Of a DNA stretch of 64,000 nt, positions 43,935 to 56,215 are shown piece by piece. Below the pieces are notes generated by a model. The model did no database searches. It was given only the letters and a program-made list of their open reading frames with translations, and had not been told where the DNA came from. The position numbers and the translations under genes were made by a program. Positions within the stretch are counted from its first letter, which is position 1, and each line of letters begins with the position of its first letter. The DNA comes from Diadema setosum (taxonomy: Eukaryota > Echinodermata > Echinoidea > Diadematoida > Diadematidae), in assembly GCA_033980235.1 (NCBI GenBank), contig CM067076.1, positions 34,682,883 through 34,746,882 on the forward strand, in the 5' to 3' direction.

Positions 43935-44626
43935 TGTGACCGTGCACCTCAAAACGAACATAAAGTCGCACACACTGATTTTGCGTGAGGACTGAAAATA
44001 AGTGAAATGGGTCAACCTAGCCGAACTTGACTTTTTCATATTTTCTGAAAGAGCGGGTCTTCTTTTACATTATGCTAAAATTTGGTATCATAAAACGGGC
44101 AGGAAAGTGTATTTTTTTAGCAGTTTATCTCGAACATTTTTGGTAGAATAGTGTGATTAGTTGTGTCTTTAGAATCCCTTTTTCATTTCTGAAAAACCTT
44201 GTCCACACTCTTCACTTTCAACTCTAATAACTTTTGAAAGGATAGTGCTACTGCATCGAAAGTTGGCATTAATTATGGACAGAATGTGTTAATGAGGCAT
44301 GCTTAATTTCAGTTTAATCTAATAATCCCTTCATTGTTGTTACTCTGGTGGTTTCCTTCCTGTTTTTTGTCCCATTCATCGCACAGCCAGGCATGGTTTG
44401 GTAAAGATTAAGCGCTTGAATAGACACTGTACTTCAGAGCCTCTTTTCTCAGTTCACACTTTTCCTGAGTCTGTGCTTTCTTTCCAATATTTAGATAGGT
44501 TAGGAGAGTCAATTTGATTTGAGTTATACATCATTTTAAAGCTTAAAGTCTGCTCTTTCAGAATATGGTCTTAACTAAAAATTCATGTCTGGCGACTTTT
44601 TGTTTGTTTTGAGGTGCAGAGTCACA
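43935..44626 (+). mobile_element. TGTGACC miniature element, full length
   Basis: TA on both sides. Its right end has GAGGTGCAGAGTCACA. Separated by 38 bases from the next copy in the same orientation. Confidence 0.92.
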
Positions 44627-44664
44627 TATAGTACACCTGTTTTCTTTGGAAATATGACACTATA

Positions 44665-45354
44665 TGTGACCGTGCACCTCAAAACGAACATAAAGTCGCA
44701 CACACTGATTTTGCGTGGGGACTGAAAATAAGTGAAATGGGTCAACCTAGCCGAACTTGACTTTTTCATATTTTCTGAAAGAACGGGTCTTCTTTTACAT
44801 TATGCTAAAATTTGGTATCATAAAACGGGCAGGAAAGTGTGTTTTTCAGCAGTTTATCTGGAACATTTTTGGCAGAATAGTGTGAGTAGGTGTGTCATTA
44901 GAATCCCTCTTTCATATCTGAAAAACCTTGTCCACACTCTTCACTTTCAAGTCTAATAACTTTTGAAGGGATAGTGCTTCTGCTTTGAAAGTTGGCAATA
45001 ACTATGGACAGAATGTGTTAATGAGGCATGCTCAATTTCAGTTTAATCTGATAATCTCTTCATCGTTGTTACTCTGGTCGTTTACTTCCTGTTTTTTGTC
45101 CCATTCATCGCACAGCCAGCACGGTTTGGTAAAGATTAAGCGCTTGAATAGACACCGTACTTCCGAGCGTCTTTTCTCAGTTTCCACTTTTCCTGAGTTT
45201 GTGCTGTCTTTCCAATATTTAGATAGGTTAGGAGAGTCCATTTTATTTGAGTTATACATCATTTTAAAGCTTAAAGTCTGCTTTTTCAGAATATGGTCTT
45301 AACTAAAAATTCATGTCTGGCGACTTTCTGTTTGTTTTGAGGTGCAGGGTCACA
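44665..45354 (+). mobile_element. TGTGACC miniature element, full length
   Basis: TA on both sides. It differs from the 43935 copy at many scattered sites, so the two are separate insertions rather than a tandem duplication. Confidence 0.92.
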
Positions 45355-47480
45355 TATGTGAGAAAACTTCTAAAACTTATTGGGTCACTTTCATACATCA
45401 AATGTAAACACACTACAATTATGTATGTCTGTAAAATCCATGATTGACCAGGTTGTTCTGATACAACTGCACTTAATCTTATACATCAAACGATAAATTA
45501 TAATAGGTATCATACGATACATCTTTATAGGTCTACATCTAATTGTAATTTGCAGCGTAGTGGGTAAAGAATCGGCCCCATGAAAACAAATCCGATCTTC
45601 TGCCAAAGTTTTGTAGCCTATACCAACATCATTTCTTTTAGACAAATCTGGACATGATAGGTTTTTTGTGTCATCATCTTGACATATGAATATGATGTAC
45701 TTGGTCCAATCTATTTTTTTCCTGGGAGCTGGTTTCTAGGTTGAAATGAGCTTTGCTTTTGAAGCCATGTTATCCTACAAATAAACCCAATTACCAATTA
45801 CTTAAAAAGATAACATTTTATGTAAATGTGCTTCACAGAGGTAAAGCAAAAAACTTATGTGTACATTTTTTCTAGAAATGTGACAAACATTTTCGTTGAA
45901 TGGATATGTGGTTGAGAATTTTATCTTTTGATGTACACTTATTTGTAAAGAACAAGAACAAGGAAAAATCAAATTATCTGTTTCTGTATGTAGTTCTACT
46001 CTGAATACACTACTTGTTATAGTTGATTTATGCATTAATCTTTATTAATGATTTTAGCCTCTTGAACTGAATTTCACCCTACCCTAACACCAAAGAAATT
46101 ATACAAATATATATTTGATGCATTTGCCATTCTCATATGGAATAAGGATTAAGGTTTCATAATTCAAAAGCTGGGGAGCAACTTCTACAGGTAAATGGAC
46201 AGTGGGCATTTCAACACAATTTTATAACGTTACAGCGCCCATCCAAAATATAAACTACTAGAAAAATTATGCTAATTTATGAACTTAAGGATAACCTCAA
46301 AGAAATACAAATTTTGGGGTTCATAATTATTAGAAAGATAAAACTACAGAATAAAATATTCAGTATATCTTTCTACTTACCGGCACCAGTAGAAATACTG
46401 AAGACGTTCTCTAAAGCGCACCTGCATCTACATAATTATGCATTAACGTTCATCACCGCTCATCAATGGATGATCAGGAACAATGATTGTTTTAGATTGT
46501 CAGAGCTCATTCGATTCCTTTATTATGATTCCTTATAATTTTGTGTAACAGTTTTGACAAGGTCATACTATGAAATAATGAACAGGAACTGAGAACTTTA
46601 GAAATCAATAGGTCTTATAAGACTGCAATAATCATGTTTTAGTGGCTGAAAACTATGACAATACACTTATTGTACTCTCCTGTCTATGCATCCAAAATTG
46701 GGGGAAAAGTCTTCTATTCCATTCTCACCATTTAATCTATCTAACTGATATTCAACATAATTATCTTTATAGTATTCCAGGTATGCAACAATTGTACTTA
46801 TGTGATGTCCAATACCTATACTTGAATAGTGAATGTGATAGAGGTACGGTCAATCAACAACAATCAATGAACAATAAAGAACTAAACGCCGCAACAACAA
46901 AGGGGGTTCATTTTGTAATACCAATAATATGTGAACGATTGTTGTCAATTGGACAATACATATGGCAAGTGAGGGTGTATATATATATATATAGTGGCCC
47001 CTCAGAAAACGGAAACAAATATTTTTTTTTTCGAAACCAAAACGAAATTGTCCAATTTGGTTGAGTACTTTTCTTTCTAGACATGTTTTTGTTGATCATT
47101 AATTTCCTACTTTATTTTATCAAAGCTTAGCAACGGAGACTACCCAACAATTGAAGGTGAATTTTCGACAATAATCTTATTCAAGCATTCCACATTGTGA
47201 TGTGCGGCCTCAATTCTTTGTTAGTCTCCTAAGGCAGTGGCTTTTGCTCAATGGTGAAATTTGTTGAATTGAGTTAAGAAATTTACGCTCGACCCGTCTT
47301 TGCAAAAACATCTGTAGAATAAAAAACACTAAACCAAATCGGATGATTTTGGTGTCATTCTTCTTCTAGATAAATTCTCTATTACTTTATGTCATTCATT
47401 TTTTTGCATAAAGTAATGCAAATGTGCAAATTATTTGCGAAAACTCGCGTTTCCATTAATTCTAGGCCACACTGTATATA
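45355..47480. other. AT-rich sequence without a recognised gene
   Basis: Scattered short reading frames, none with a recognisable domain. A (TA)n run lies near 46979-46993. No RNA gene was seen. Confidence 0.35.
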
Positions 47481-47481
47481 A

Positions 47482-47492
47482 TGTGTGTGTGC

Positions 47493-47522
<30 letters not shown>
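47482..47522. repeat. (TG)n microsatellite
   Basis: TG run with one GCA interruption. Confidence 0.9.
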
Positions 47523-47523
<1 letters not shown>

Positions 47524-48175
47524 TGCTTTATGTAGTGCGGCAATCATATTTTTCAAAATGGACCTGAAAACGAGATGTGTTAGTTCTATTCATCAGCAAA
47601 TGCTTGTTTAAAATCATTGACCCCAGTTAGTTTCAAAGACGTACAGTATAGTATATATTGCGATAGTCATGTTTTAAAATGGCAGCCAAAACGTATGGGA
47701 TGTGATGGTTGTATACACGAAAAGATGTATCCATTTAGATAATTGAACCTCAAAAACATATTTTTGTACCAGAATCATAAAGATGCATCCATTGGTTTTA
47801 AAGATATATGAATAGAATGTAAAGCGGCAGTCATGCTTTTTTTTTTCAAAATGGCCGCTAATAAGTAGGTTGCCATGGTTTTATCCTCTCAAAAATTATT
47901 TTATTGGAATCCTTGACCCTCAAAACCTATACTTTGGTACAAGAATCACGACAATCGGACGTGTAGTTTCCAAAATACACAGCATTGCCATATCACATGG
48001 CGGCCATTTTGAAAAATGGCCGCCACGGCCGCCACAGGCAGAATCAGAGTGGCTTCCATATCAGAAATGACTTGTATTGGCATCATGTACATGTGTACCA
48101 AGTATGGTGCTTTTACCATAATGTGCATGATTCACCCTATATGTGTTCCCTATCCGCTGGACTATATAGGGTATT

Positions 48176-49628
48176 TCGGCGTTATCCTTCACAGGGTAGT
48201 TGCTTGGACTGGTTTTTGCATTTATTTCATGAAGAATTTATCAAACCCCAATAAAACTATAACATGGTGCTAGATGTCAGCGATACAATGAGATACATTG
48301 TAAGGTATAATGGTGTGCGTGGTTACCATGGTAACCAGTTGCCTACATCAGATCGCTAACCCCCAAAATACCTCCAACTGCTGCAAACGTTCGTGTTTTT
48401 TATTGATTTTTTTTAATGTAGATAGATGCAACTAAAAACAAAAACAAACATTTTTAGTGATTATTTAACAAAAATGTTTTCTCTTGGTGACTAGTATTAT
48501 CCAATCAGGATTCAGCTGTCAATAACCTAAAAACTAAAGCCCATAATTTCAAAATGTTTAATAAGCATATCCTTTTGCATTAGTGTACCACATCTGGGAA
48601 GAAAATATTGAAGCATTTTCAGGTAACTGCAAAATTTGTTAACAAAAGTCTACAAAAACACATTTTGAGAAAACGGTCATTGAAAGGAAGATATCATTTT
48701 TGAAAAGTAAAATGCATGAAAAAGTTGCATCCGCCGTACTCTCAACACACATTTGACTTCAAACTACAGGCAAATGTCGTTTCTAGCAACGTATTGACAC
48801 AAATGTCCCTTCAAAGAATATGTGAATACACAGAGCAAAGCCGATGATATTCTAATGTTAGCTTTTTAGAGTATTTACAGAGCGATGGTTATTCGAAACA
48901 ACCTTCGAAAAGAGCAGATGAAAGCAAATGATTGTTCATGATCTCAAAGGAAATTTATTCAAGAATGCAGATAAATTTCTTTCTAAAGAAGGAATATACA
49001 CGTACACTGTATTATCCACCAAAGGAATTAAAAGCGTACTTTTGTGTTCGTAAGCTATTGTAATGAATGAATAAATAAGTAAATAGATAAAAAGATACAA
49101 TGAAAAGTCATGACATGTAAATTTATATGAAAACGTGCAGTAAAACGTGTGCAATGACGAACGCCAACCAAGCAAATCTGAATATACATCGACTCATTCT
49201 CTGACACAAAATGAATTTCAAACACACACACAATTGTCATTTATCATACTTTGGCAAATGAGTTCTGGAATGTTTGAATTCTGATAATTTGCATCATTTG
49301 GCTGCTTACCACATTTGGCTTGTTAAAAACTGTCAAAACCGGATTCAGCTGAGATGACAAGTCATCTGACAGGTCATCGTCAACGAGACGTGAATGACGC
49401 TGGCAGTGAAAATACAATGTCCTCTACGCGCAAAATCACTAAATGAGTCTCAGCCCTCGCTTCTGACGTCACGCGTATCTTACAATACTGAAACATAACT
49501 TTGCACGATATACGGTTGTATTTACAACAACTTTGAATAATTGCCATCATGTGGGATTTTGTTGCACTTTTTATTTCTCGAAACAGAGAGTACCAAGGAC
49601 ATTTAGGGATTAAACATTATTGTATATT
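48176..49628. other. Unassigned stretch
   Basis: AT-rich. A TGACGTCA (CRE-type) palindrome lies near 49463. No coding exon or transposon end was recognised. Confidence 0.35.
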
Positions 49629-50260
49629 TGTGACCGTGCACCTCAAAACGAACATAAAGTCGCACACACTGATTTTGCGTGAGGACTGAAAATAAGTGAC
49701 GTGGGTCAACCTAGCCGAACTTGACTTTTTCATATTTTCTGAAAAAGCGGGTCTCCTTTTGCATTATGCTAAAATTTGGTATCATAAAACGGGCAGGAAA
49801 GTGTGTTTTTTGGCAGTTTATCTCGAACATTTTTGGTAGAATAATGTGATTAGGTTTGTCTTTAGAAGTCCTTTTTCATTTCTGAAAAACCTTGTCCTCC
49901 CTCTTCACTTTCAACTCTAATAACTTTTGAAAGGATAGTGCTATTGCTTTGAAAGTCACTCTGGTGGTTTACTTCCTTTTTTTTTTTTTTGTTTTTTTTT
50001 TTGTCCCATTCATTGCACAGCCAGCACGGTTTGGTAAAGATTTAGCGCTTGAATAGACATTTTACTTCAGAGCCTATTTTCTCAGTTCACACTTTTCCTG
50101 AGTTTGTGCTTTCTTTCCAATATTTAGATAGGTTAGGAGAGTCCATTTGATTTGAGTTATACATCATTTCAAAGCTTAAAGTGTGCTCTTTCAGAATATG
50201 ATCTTAACTAATAAATATATGTCTGGCGACTTTTTGTTTGTTTTGAGGTGCAGGGTCACA
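49629..50260 (+). mobile_element. TGTGACC element with internal deletion
   Basis: It lacks about 80 bases (GTTGGCATTAATTATGGACA and beyond) near 49957 and has an enlarged T run near 49978-50000. The flanks are T-rich rather than TA. Confidence 0.88.
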
Positions 50261-50334
50261 TTTATGTAACATAATCATTTGATGCTTGTATACCAATATC
50301 AATAGTAAACGTACAAGAAAAAAAAAGGAAGGGC

Positions 50335-50580
50335 ATGTTACGGCACATTTTGGTATGAAATCAGCACATTTTGGTAAATTACCAAAATGTGCAAGTTACC
50401 AAACTGTGCCGTCACTATGTCACGGCACATTTTGGTAGCTGCACATTTTGGTAATTTACCAAAATGTGCCAGTAGTGCACCTACACCTGTTGGGATCAAT
50501 TGCTATACCAAAATGTGCAGTTAAAAGTGGATTTGCTTGCATATTTTGGACAATCTGCACATTTTTGGTAACTGAACTAA
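50335..50580. repeat. Palindromic repeats of GCACATTTTGGTAA
   Basis: GCACATTTTGGTAA and its complement TTACCAAAATGTGC occur at least seven times, partly as perfect head-to-head palindromes (for example near 50363-50391 and 50442-50470). Confidence 0.85.
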
Positions 50581-50607
50581 AAACTCATGGATGGGTTTGG
50601 GATTTTA

Positions 50608-50966
50608 TGGTTGCCCTAAAGTACACTCGAGAACAGGTCATGTGCGCCGTGAATTTTGCCACCAGCTCGCGAAAGTCGCGATTTGGGACGCCAAGTTCGT
50701 GACTCGGGACGCGAATTTCATGACCTGGGACACGAACTTGGCGACCGGGGACTCAAAATTCGCGTTCTGTGGTCGCAAACTTCTAGACCCGAAGTCGCGA
50801 ATTTCGTGACCGCAGGACGCGAATTTAGAGTTCCCGGTCGCCTAATTCGTGTCCCCGGTCGTCAAGTTTGTGTCCCGGGTCTCGAACTTGGCGTCCCAAG
50901 TGACGAACTTGGTCGCAAAATTCACGGCACACATGACCTATCGTCGAGCGTACTTCAGGGCCACCA
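50608..50966. mobile_element. Foldback element with 21-bp phased GGGAC words
   Basis: The ends are TGGTTGCCCTAAAGTACACT (50608) and the complement of TGGTGGCCCTGAAGTACGCT (50966), flanked by TA on both sides. The inner part has GGGACGC / GAATTTCGTGACC words. Four successive GGGAC words (50686-50753) are exactly 21 bp apart. The symmetry centre is near 50787. Non-coding. Confidence 0.8.
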
Positions 50967-51059
50967 TAAGATTTATAATACGGTCAAGGATTTAAGGTGA
51001 TAATATCATTATAGTCCTGCAGTTAAGATAGGCAAGACACTTACTAGTATTTAGCTCAC

Positions 51060-51439
51060 CCGAGCTGAAGGCTCGAGTAAGCTGTTGCGATTGCCTTTCA
51101 TGCGGGTATGCTGTGTGACCTGCGCGCCAGGTGCGTGGGGCTGAGTCAGTGTAGGAATTCTTCTGAAGGAAAGGCAGAAGTACCACAGAATGTCATCATT
51201 GATTTGGCCGCATACGGGGACTGCGAAATACATGCGTAGGAGTTGCCTGCGAGGTGCTGCCGTTAAGGGCCTTTTACTGGCGTTCTGCGTGTACCTTTGC
51301 GGTCAACCCACGACTCACCCGGAAAAAAAGTTTTGGTCATGCTGGAAACTTAGCTGCGGGTAAAATGGACTTGCTAGTGCACCTCCATGCAAATACAGGC
51401 GAGATACGCCCTAGGTACTGTCAAGTGCGGACCAACTGA
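51060..51439. mobile_element. F4 element, left part (split by a LINE)
   Basis: Matches 3860-4235 (TGTGTGACCTGCGC, GGCGTTCTGCGTG, ACTCACCCGGAAAAA, GTGCGGACCAACT). It stops at CCAACT exactly where 62104 resumes with GCGGAGAGCTCC. Confidence 0.8.
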
Positions 51440-51598
51440 CTAGCAAGCATGTCGGACTAGACGGACGCAGCTAATGTGAGCTCCCGGAACTTTCTCCAAA
51501 CTACCTTTTTCGATACCATTTCATGAGGTGCTGTATCAACGAACTGTATTATAATTAACCTGCAAATATCATCATTCAGAAAAGGACCAGTTATCAGC

Positions 51599-51885
51599 AT
51601 GAATACTCGCGCAAAAATTGGAAATAAAATGGGTAAATCTGTAGGACGAAATGCCCTCTTGAGTGACACTTCAGTTGACACATTCAGTGACAGCGAAGCC
51701 GTCCCATACCCGGAACTCGACCATGCGTCTTCAGTCTCGGACACGCCCGCGGCGCCATCTAATAGCGACCTGGCTGTACTGATAACCAGTATGAAAACGG
51801 CTACTGAAGCAAACAACGCCCAGCTCAACTCGAAGTTGGACACTCTCCTATCTGACGTTTACGCTCTGAAATCCGAAATGTCTGG

Positions 51886-51919
<34 letters not shown>

Positions 51920-52593
51920 GAGCTGGAAAACTTTGCAACTGATGCCTCAAATCGGATTGGAGATATTGAAAGCAACCGAATCCCTGACGTGATAAAAAAA
52001 AACTGGAGAAAGTTAAAGACGAACTGGATGAGAAGCTCACACTTTTTGAAATTCACGAACGTAAACTGAATCTCCTAATCTACGGGAAACCCAATTCCAC
52101 ACGGGAGGATGTCTACGGTGAGTGCTTCTCTACTTTTGCTACGCTACTAAAAATTCCGGCGGAAGAAGCTATGCGCACCATACCCCTCATCAATGCCCAC
52201 AGGCTTCCCAAGAGGGCCCCTGGTGGGAACACCAGAGCTGACAACAAGTCCGACCCCATTATTGTTCGTTTTGGCCGTATGCAGGATCGCGACAGGATTC
52301 TACGCGCTTTTCAACAACGTCCACGCCAAGCAGCTTCCACTTCGCACGCCACGGATTCCACCATCACTATCCGTACTGACCTCCCGCCAGCCATGAAGCG
52401 GGAACGTGGCAGGCTTGCTACCATTGCCTACAACCTAAGGAAAGAACGCGGCAACTTGGCAACCAGGATAATAGTTAGTGGCATTTTTTGTTATTTTGCA
52501 GACCAGAAACATCAGCAGCCCCAACGGCCCACCGTCGGCGTGGAACGCCTGGCAGAAAACACCACAGTAGACTACTTACAAGTAAGAAATTGA
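51599..52593 (+). pseudogene. LINE ORF1: coiled coil plus RRM-like domain
   Basis: ATG at 51599. An acidic/serine N-terminus is followed by a coiled coil (AQLNSKLDTLLSDVYALKSE, then an expanded A run at 51889-51918 read as poly-lysine, then LENFATDASNRIGDIE). After a frameshift in the A run near 51996 it continues KVKDELDEKLTLFEIHERKL, then NLLIYGKPNSTREDVYGECF, AHRLPKRAP, PIIVRFGRMQDRDRILRAFQ and TIRTDLPPAMKRERGRLATI. This order (coiled coil, RRM, basic C-terminal domain) is that of L1-type ORF1 RNA-binding chaperones. Its role would be to coat the element RNA. The C-terminal end is uncertain after about 52490. Confidence 0.75.
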
Positions 52594-52811
52594 TTAGGTA
52601 AAGCACTAATTATAAATACAAAATGTCTACTTTTGAATAGGCCTGCATGCTGATTTGAGCTGATTTGCGTCCCTGTATAATTCAGATAAAGTGGATTTTT
52701 TTTTTCTCTCTCTCTTCTGGTTTTGTGTACTGACATCATACAGAATTGAAGTAACAATTAATAATCAATTTTCATTCATAAGGGCCGGTGTAATTTCACG
52801 AGTTGGTGCAT
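52594..52811. other. Sequence between ORF1 and later insertions
   Basis: No recognised feature. A donor-like CAA|GTAAGA at 52580-52588 lies at the end of the ORF1-like reading. Confidence 0.3.
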
Positions 52812-53050
52812 CAGATTCACTGTATACTGCATTGTCATTTTTATGTGGTAACAAATCCCAAACCGCTATACATGCAGTTATACTTGTGTGAGAGAGTGTG
52901 CCAACCATATTCATCCTGACAATATATCTATTTTTTAGCACCGTTGCCAACGGTACTGATTACTGCACAGTAATGTTGACATATAGCTTTCAAAAAAATA
53001 ACACTAGGGCCTATACAGTTTTCATTTTTCCCATTTGTTCTAGTACAGTA
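52812..53050 (+). repeat. Direct duplication, copy 1
   Basis: CAGATTCACTGTATACTGCA, then AACCGCTATACATGCA, GAGTGTGCCAACC and CAGTAATGTTGA recur in order at 53856-54075. Confidence 0.75.
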
Positions 53051-53097
53051 TAATACGATACAATCTTATCTCACACCTACTATACTTGGTATTATCA

Positions 53098-53855
53098 GGG
53101 GTGGTATTCTGAGGTCGTAATTAAGTCTGTAATTAACTTCGTGATTAAGTCGTGAAGTTAATAGGCCCTTAATCATGGGCAAAATCGGTATTCTGAGGAC
53201 GTAATTAAGGTATGATTAAGTCCCCTGTAATTATCTTAGGTCCCTCCCATCTAATTGTTATTCCATCCAATCAGACGCGTTGTTAGAAGCCAAAATGATG
53301 ATTACACGCGCAAATATGCCCTCAATGCGCGCTCCTCCACGCCCCTGTAATTACAACCCAAGAGTTCCGTGCGCACACTCCGGTATTTGATTACAACCCC
53401 TCACCTACGCACGCGAAGATCTCACCTCTTTGCTCACATAAAATGACAAAATTTCTCGAAGATCGGCTATATTTCTTTTTTTTCTCTGAATTCTACGGAT
53501 ACCACGATAACAACATTCAACCGCTCCTCGGTTACCGAAGACGGTAAGCATCGTTGTGGCAGAGAAAACACGATGTATTGCGTGATATCGGAGTAGTTAA
53601 TGACACTCTTTGGTATCATTAAGTTTTCCATTAACTTTCATACTTAATTACACCCTCAGAATACCGATTCGTAATTAACTCTGTGATTAAGTCCTCTCAG
53701 AGGTGCACGCGCATTGATACGCGCAAACGCGTAGGTCCTTCCCGCCAAAACGCTTGTTGCTATGGTAGTTAATATACCCCCTACTTAATCATGCTTTCAG
53801 AATTCGGTAATTAAGTGCTAATCAGACACTTAATAAGCTCTCAGAATACGGCCCC
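53098..53855. mobile_element. TIR element with GTAATTAAGT words
   Basis: The ends are GGGGTGGTATTCTGAGG (53098) and the complement of GGGGCCGTATTCTGAGAG (to 53855). The arms repeat CGTAATTAAGTC / GTGATTAAGTC words at 11-13 bp, and GGTATTCTGAGG recurs near 53189. Lies between the two direct duplicates. No transposase. Confidence 0.75.
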
Positions 53856-54075
53856 AGATTCACTCTCTGTACTGTATTGTCACTTTCCATGTGGTATGAA
53901 ATCTCGCAACCGCTATACATGCAATTATTTTAATGCGTATGAGTGTGCCAACCCCATTCTTACAACATATCTACTTTTTAGTACCGTTGACAGCTGTACT
54001 CTTCAGTAATGTTGATAGCTTTGAAACAATTAACATGATATAGTATTCATTTTCCCTTTTTGTTCTAACATAAAA
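53856..54075 (+). repeat. Direct duplication, copy 2
   Basis: Colinear with 52812-53050 but diverged. Confidence 0.75.
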
Positions 54076-54266
54076 TCCTTATAAACGAGTCAATTTCCTT
54101 ACGTTGAGTCTTCGCCCATCTCTGATACTTGCTAAAAGTGCATCATCAACGGGACAGCAAGGTGTACGGAGGCTATACCACTGTTTCCTTTTTTTTCCTC
54201 TCTCTCTCTCTCTCTCTATACTTACTTTTGTTGTATACGGATTTGCATGTATATATTGAGTCTTAA

Positions 54267-54837
54267 AGGACAAGTTCACCTTCATAAACATAAGGATTGA
54301 GAGAATGTAGCAATATTAGTAGAACACATCATTGAAAGTTTGAGGAAAATCAGACAATCCGTTCAAAAGTTATGAATTTTTGAAGTTTTTGTGCAGTACC
54401 CGCTGGATGAGAAGACTACTGCAGTGTATGAATAACTTAGATGTCACATGCGTACAACAATATAAGGAAAATATAAAGAGAATTTCACAGAATTCTATCT
54501 TTTGAAAAAAGTACACATTCCCCTGACTCGTTACCAATAAATGTTATGGGTAATATTATTCCCCCTGCCTTTAGAAAGAGGCAAGTCAATTGCTCTTTTA
54601 TTATGCGAAAAAAAGTGAAAATATGTTGAATTTTCTTTTATATTTTCTTTATACTGTTGTACGCATATGACTCACAAGCTGTAGTAGTCTCCTCATCCAG
54701 CGGTTCCAACACAAAAATTTTAAAAATTCATAACTTTTGCATCGATTGTCCAATTTTCCTCAAACTGTCACTGATGTGTTCTACTAATATTGTTGCATTT
54801 TCTCAACCCTTATGTTTATGAAGGTGAACTTGTCCTG
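54267..54837. mobile_element. TIR element, AGGACAAGTTCACCTTCATA ends
   Basis: Near-perfect terminal inverted repeats of about 45 bases (AGGACAAGTTCACCTTCATA, AACATAAGGRTTGAGA). TAA is found before (54264-54266) and after (54838-54840) with one extra G. Most of the 570 bp is an imperfect palindrome. Non-coding. Confidence 0.8.
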
Positions 54838-55524
54838 TAATAGACCCCCGATATTCACCTAGGACGTATCAAAATGGGTAACCAAGTGAACGAATGTCAA
54901 TGCCTTTTTCCAATAATCATGGTCATGCCTATTGCGATCAGGACTCGAATCATTGATTTAAAAAAAAAAAATCGGATCACCTAATTTGTCAGTCTTGACA
55001 AATTCCAAGTCTAGTTCCCTTTATCGTTTTCTGGGGTGACGGGTCATTGACATCAAACTTATCATGGTCCTCTTAATCTAACTTGCATCTAGTCATGATA
55101 TCCCACATTATTTTGTCACATTGTCACCACGTTTGTTACCATGTTAATCACTGAATGGTGATCTGAAATCGAGTTGTTTTTCTACGTAATGATTCTATCT
55201 GAAATTGGGTTAATGTTTCACCTTGTTTATCACTGAATGGTGATCTTAAATCGAATTTTCTTTCTACGGATATGTAATGCTCGAGCCACACATTTTTTGT
55301 AATGTAATAAAATTGAATTTAAGATTTATAGCATGTTGTTTTGTTTGATATAAAACACAGTTGGTCTGTTAACAAAAAGCAGTATTTTATTTGGATAAAA
55401 ATATGACACATTAAGTTATTCGGATGCGATTTTTTTTCTCTTTCTCTCTTCCGTTGCTCAGTAGTCGTTTTTCTTTTCTGTATAACGATATACGAGTTGA
55501 ATTTTGATTCATCTCTTAATTATA
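54838..55524. other. Unassigned spacer
   Basis: TTTCACCTTGTTTATCACTGAATGGTGATCT near 55218 partly repeats a phrase near 55145. No other features. Confidence 0.35.
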
Positions 55525-56215
55525 TGTGACACTGCACCTCAAAACAAACAAAAAGTCGCCAGACATGAATTTTAAGCTAAGACCATATTCTGAAAGAACA
55601 GACTTTAAGCTTTAAAATGATGTATAACTGAAATCAAATGGACTCTCCTAACCTATCTAAATATTGGAAAGAAAGCACAAACTCAGGAAAAGTGTGAACT
55701 GAGAAAAGAGGCTCTGAAGTACAGTGTCTATTCAAGCGCTTAATCTTTACCAAACCGTGCTGGCTGTGCGATGAATGGGACAAAAAACAGGAAGTAAACC
55801 GCCAGAGTAACAACAATGAAGGGATTATCAAATTAAATTGAAATTAAGCATGCCTCATTAACACATTCTGTCCGTAATTAATACCAACTTTCAAAGCAGT
55901 AACACTATCCTTTCAAAAGTTATTAGAGTTGAAGGTGAAGAGTGTGGACAAGGTTTTTCAGAAATGAAAAAGGGATTCTAAAGACACACGTAATCACACT
56001 ATTCTACAAAAAATGTTAGAGATAAACTGCTAAAAAAACACACTTTCCTGCCCGTTTTATGATCCCAAATTTTAGCATAATGTAAAAGAAGACCCGCCCT
56101 TTCACAAAATATGAAAAAGTCAAGTTCAGCTAGGTTTACCCATTTCACTTATTTTCAGTCCTCACGCAAAATCAGTGTGTTCGACTTTATGTTCGTTTTG
56201 AGGTGCACGGTCACA
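55525..56215 (-). mobile_element. TGTGACC miniature element, full length, inverted
   Basis: Flanked by TA on both sides. Complete, with the normal right end at 55525 (TGTGACACTGCACC) and left end at 56215. Confidence 0.92.

Larger units (their letters stand above)
42960..48175. mobile_element. Inverted-arm unit of GGCGGCCATTTT sequence
   Basis: The left arm (about 42960-43660) and right arm (about 47540-48175) match in inverted order: ACCATACTTGGTACACATGT, CACTCTGATTCT, GGCGGCCATTTTTCAAAATG, CCTCAAAACCTATACTTTGG (minus of left) and CCATGGCAACGTACTTATTG. Each arm has about four diverged units, each with GCGGCCATTTT. The 3.9-kb middle carries two TGTGACC elements and unassigned sequence. Outer ends and duplication are unclear. 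Confidence 0.6.

Noticed and set aside
51457..51843. A 128-residue minus-strand frame
   Set aside because: It is antisense to LINE ORF1, which has recognisable domains on plus.
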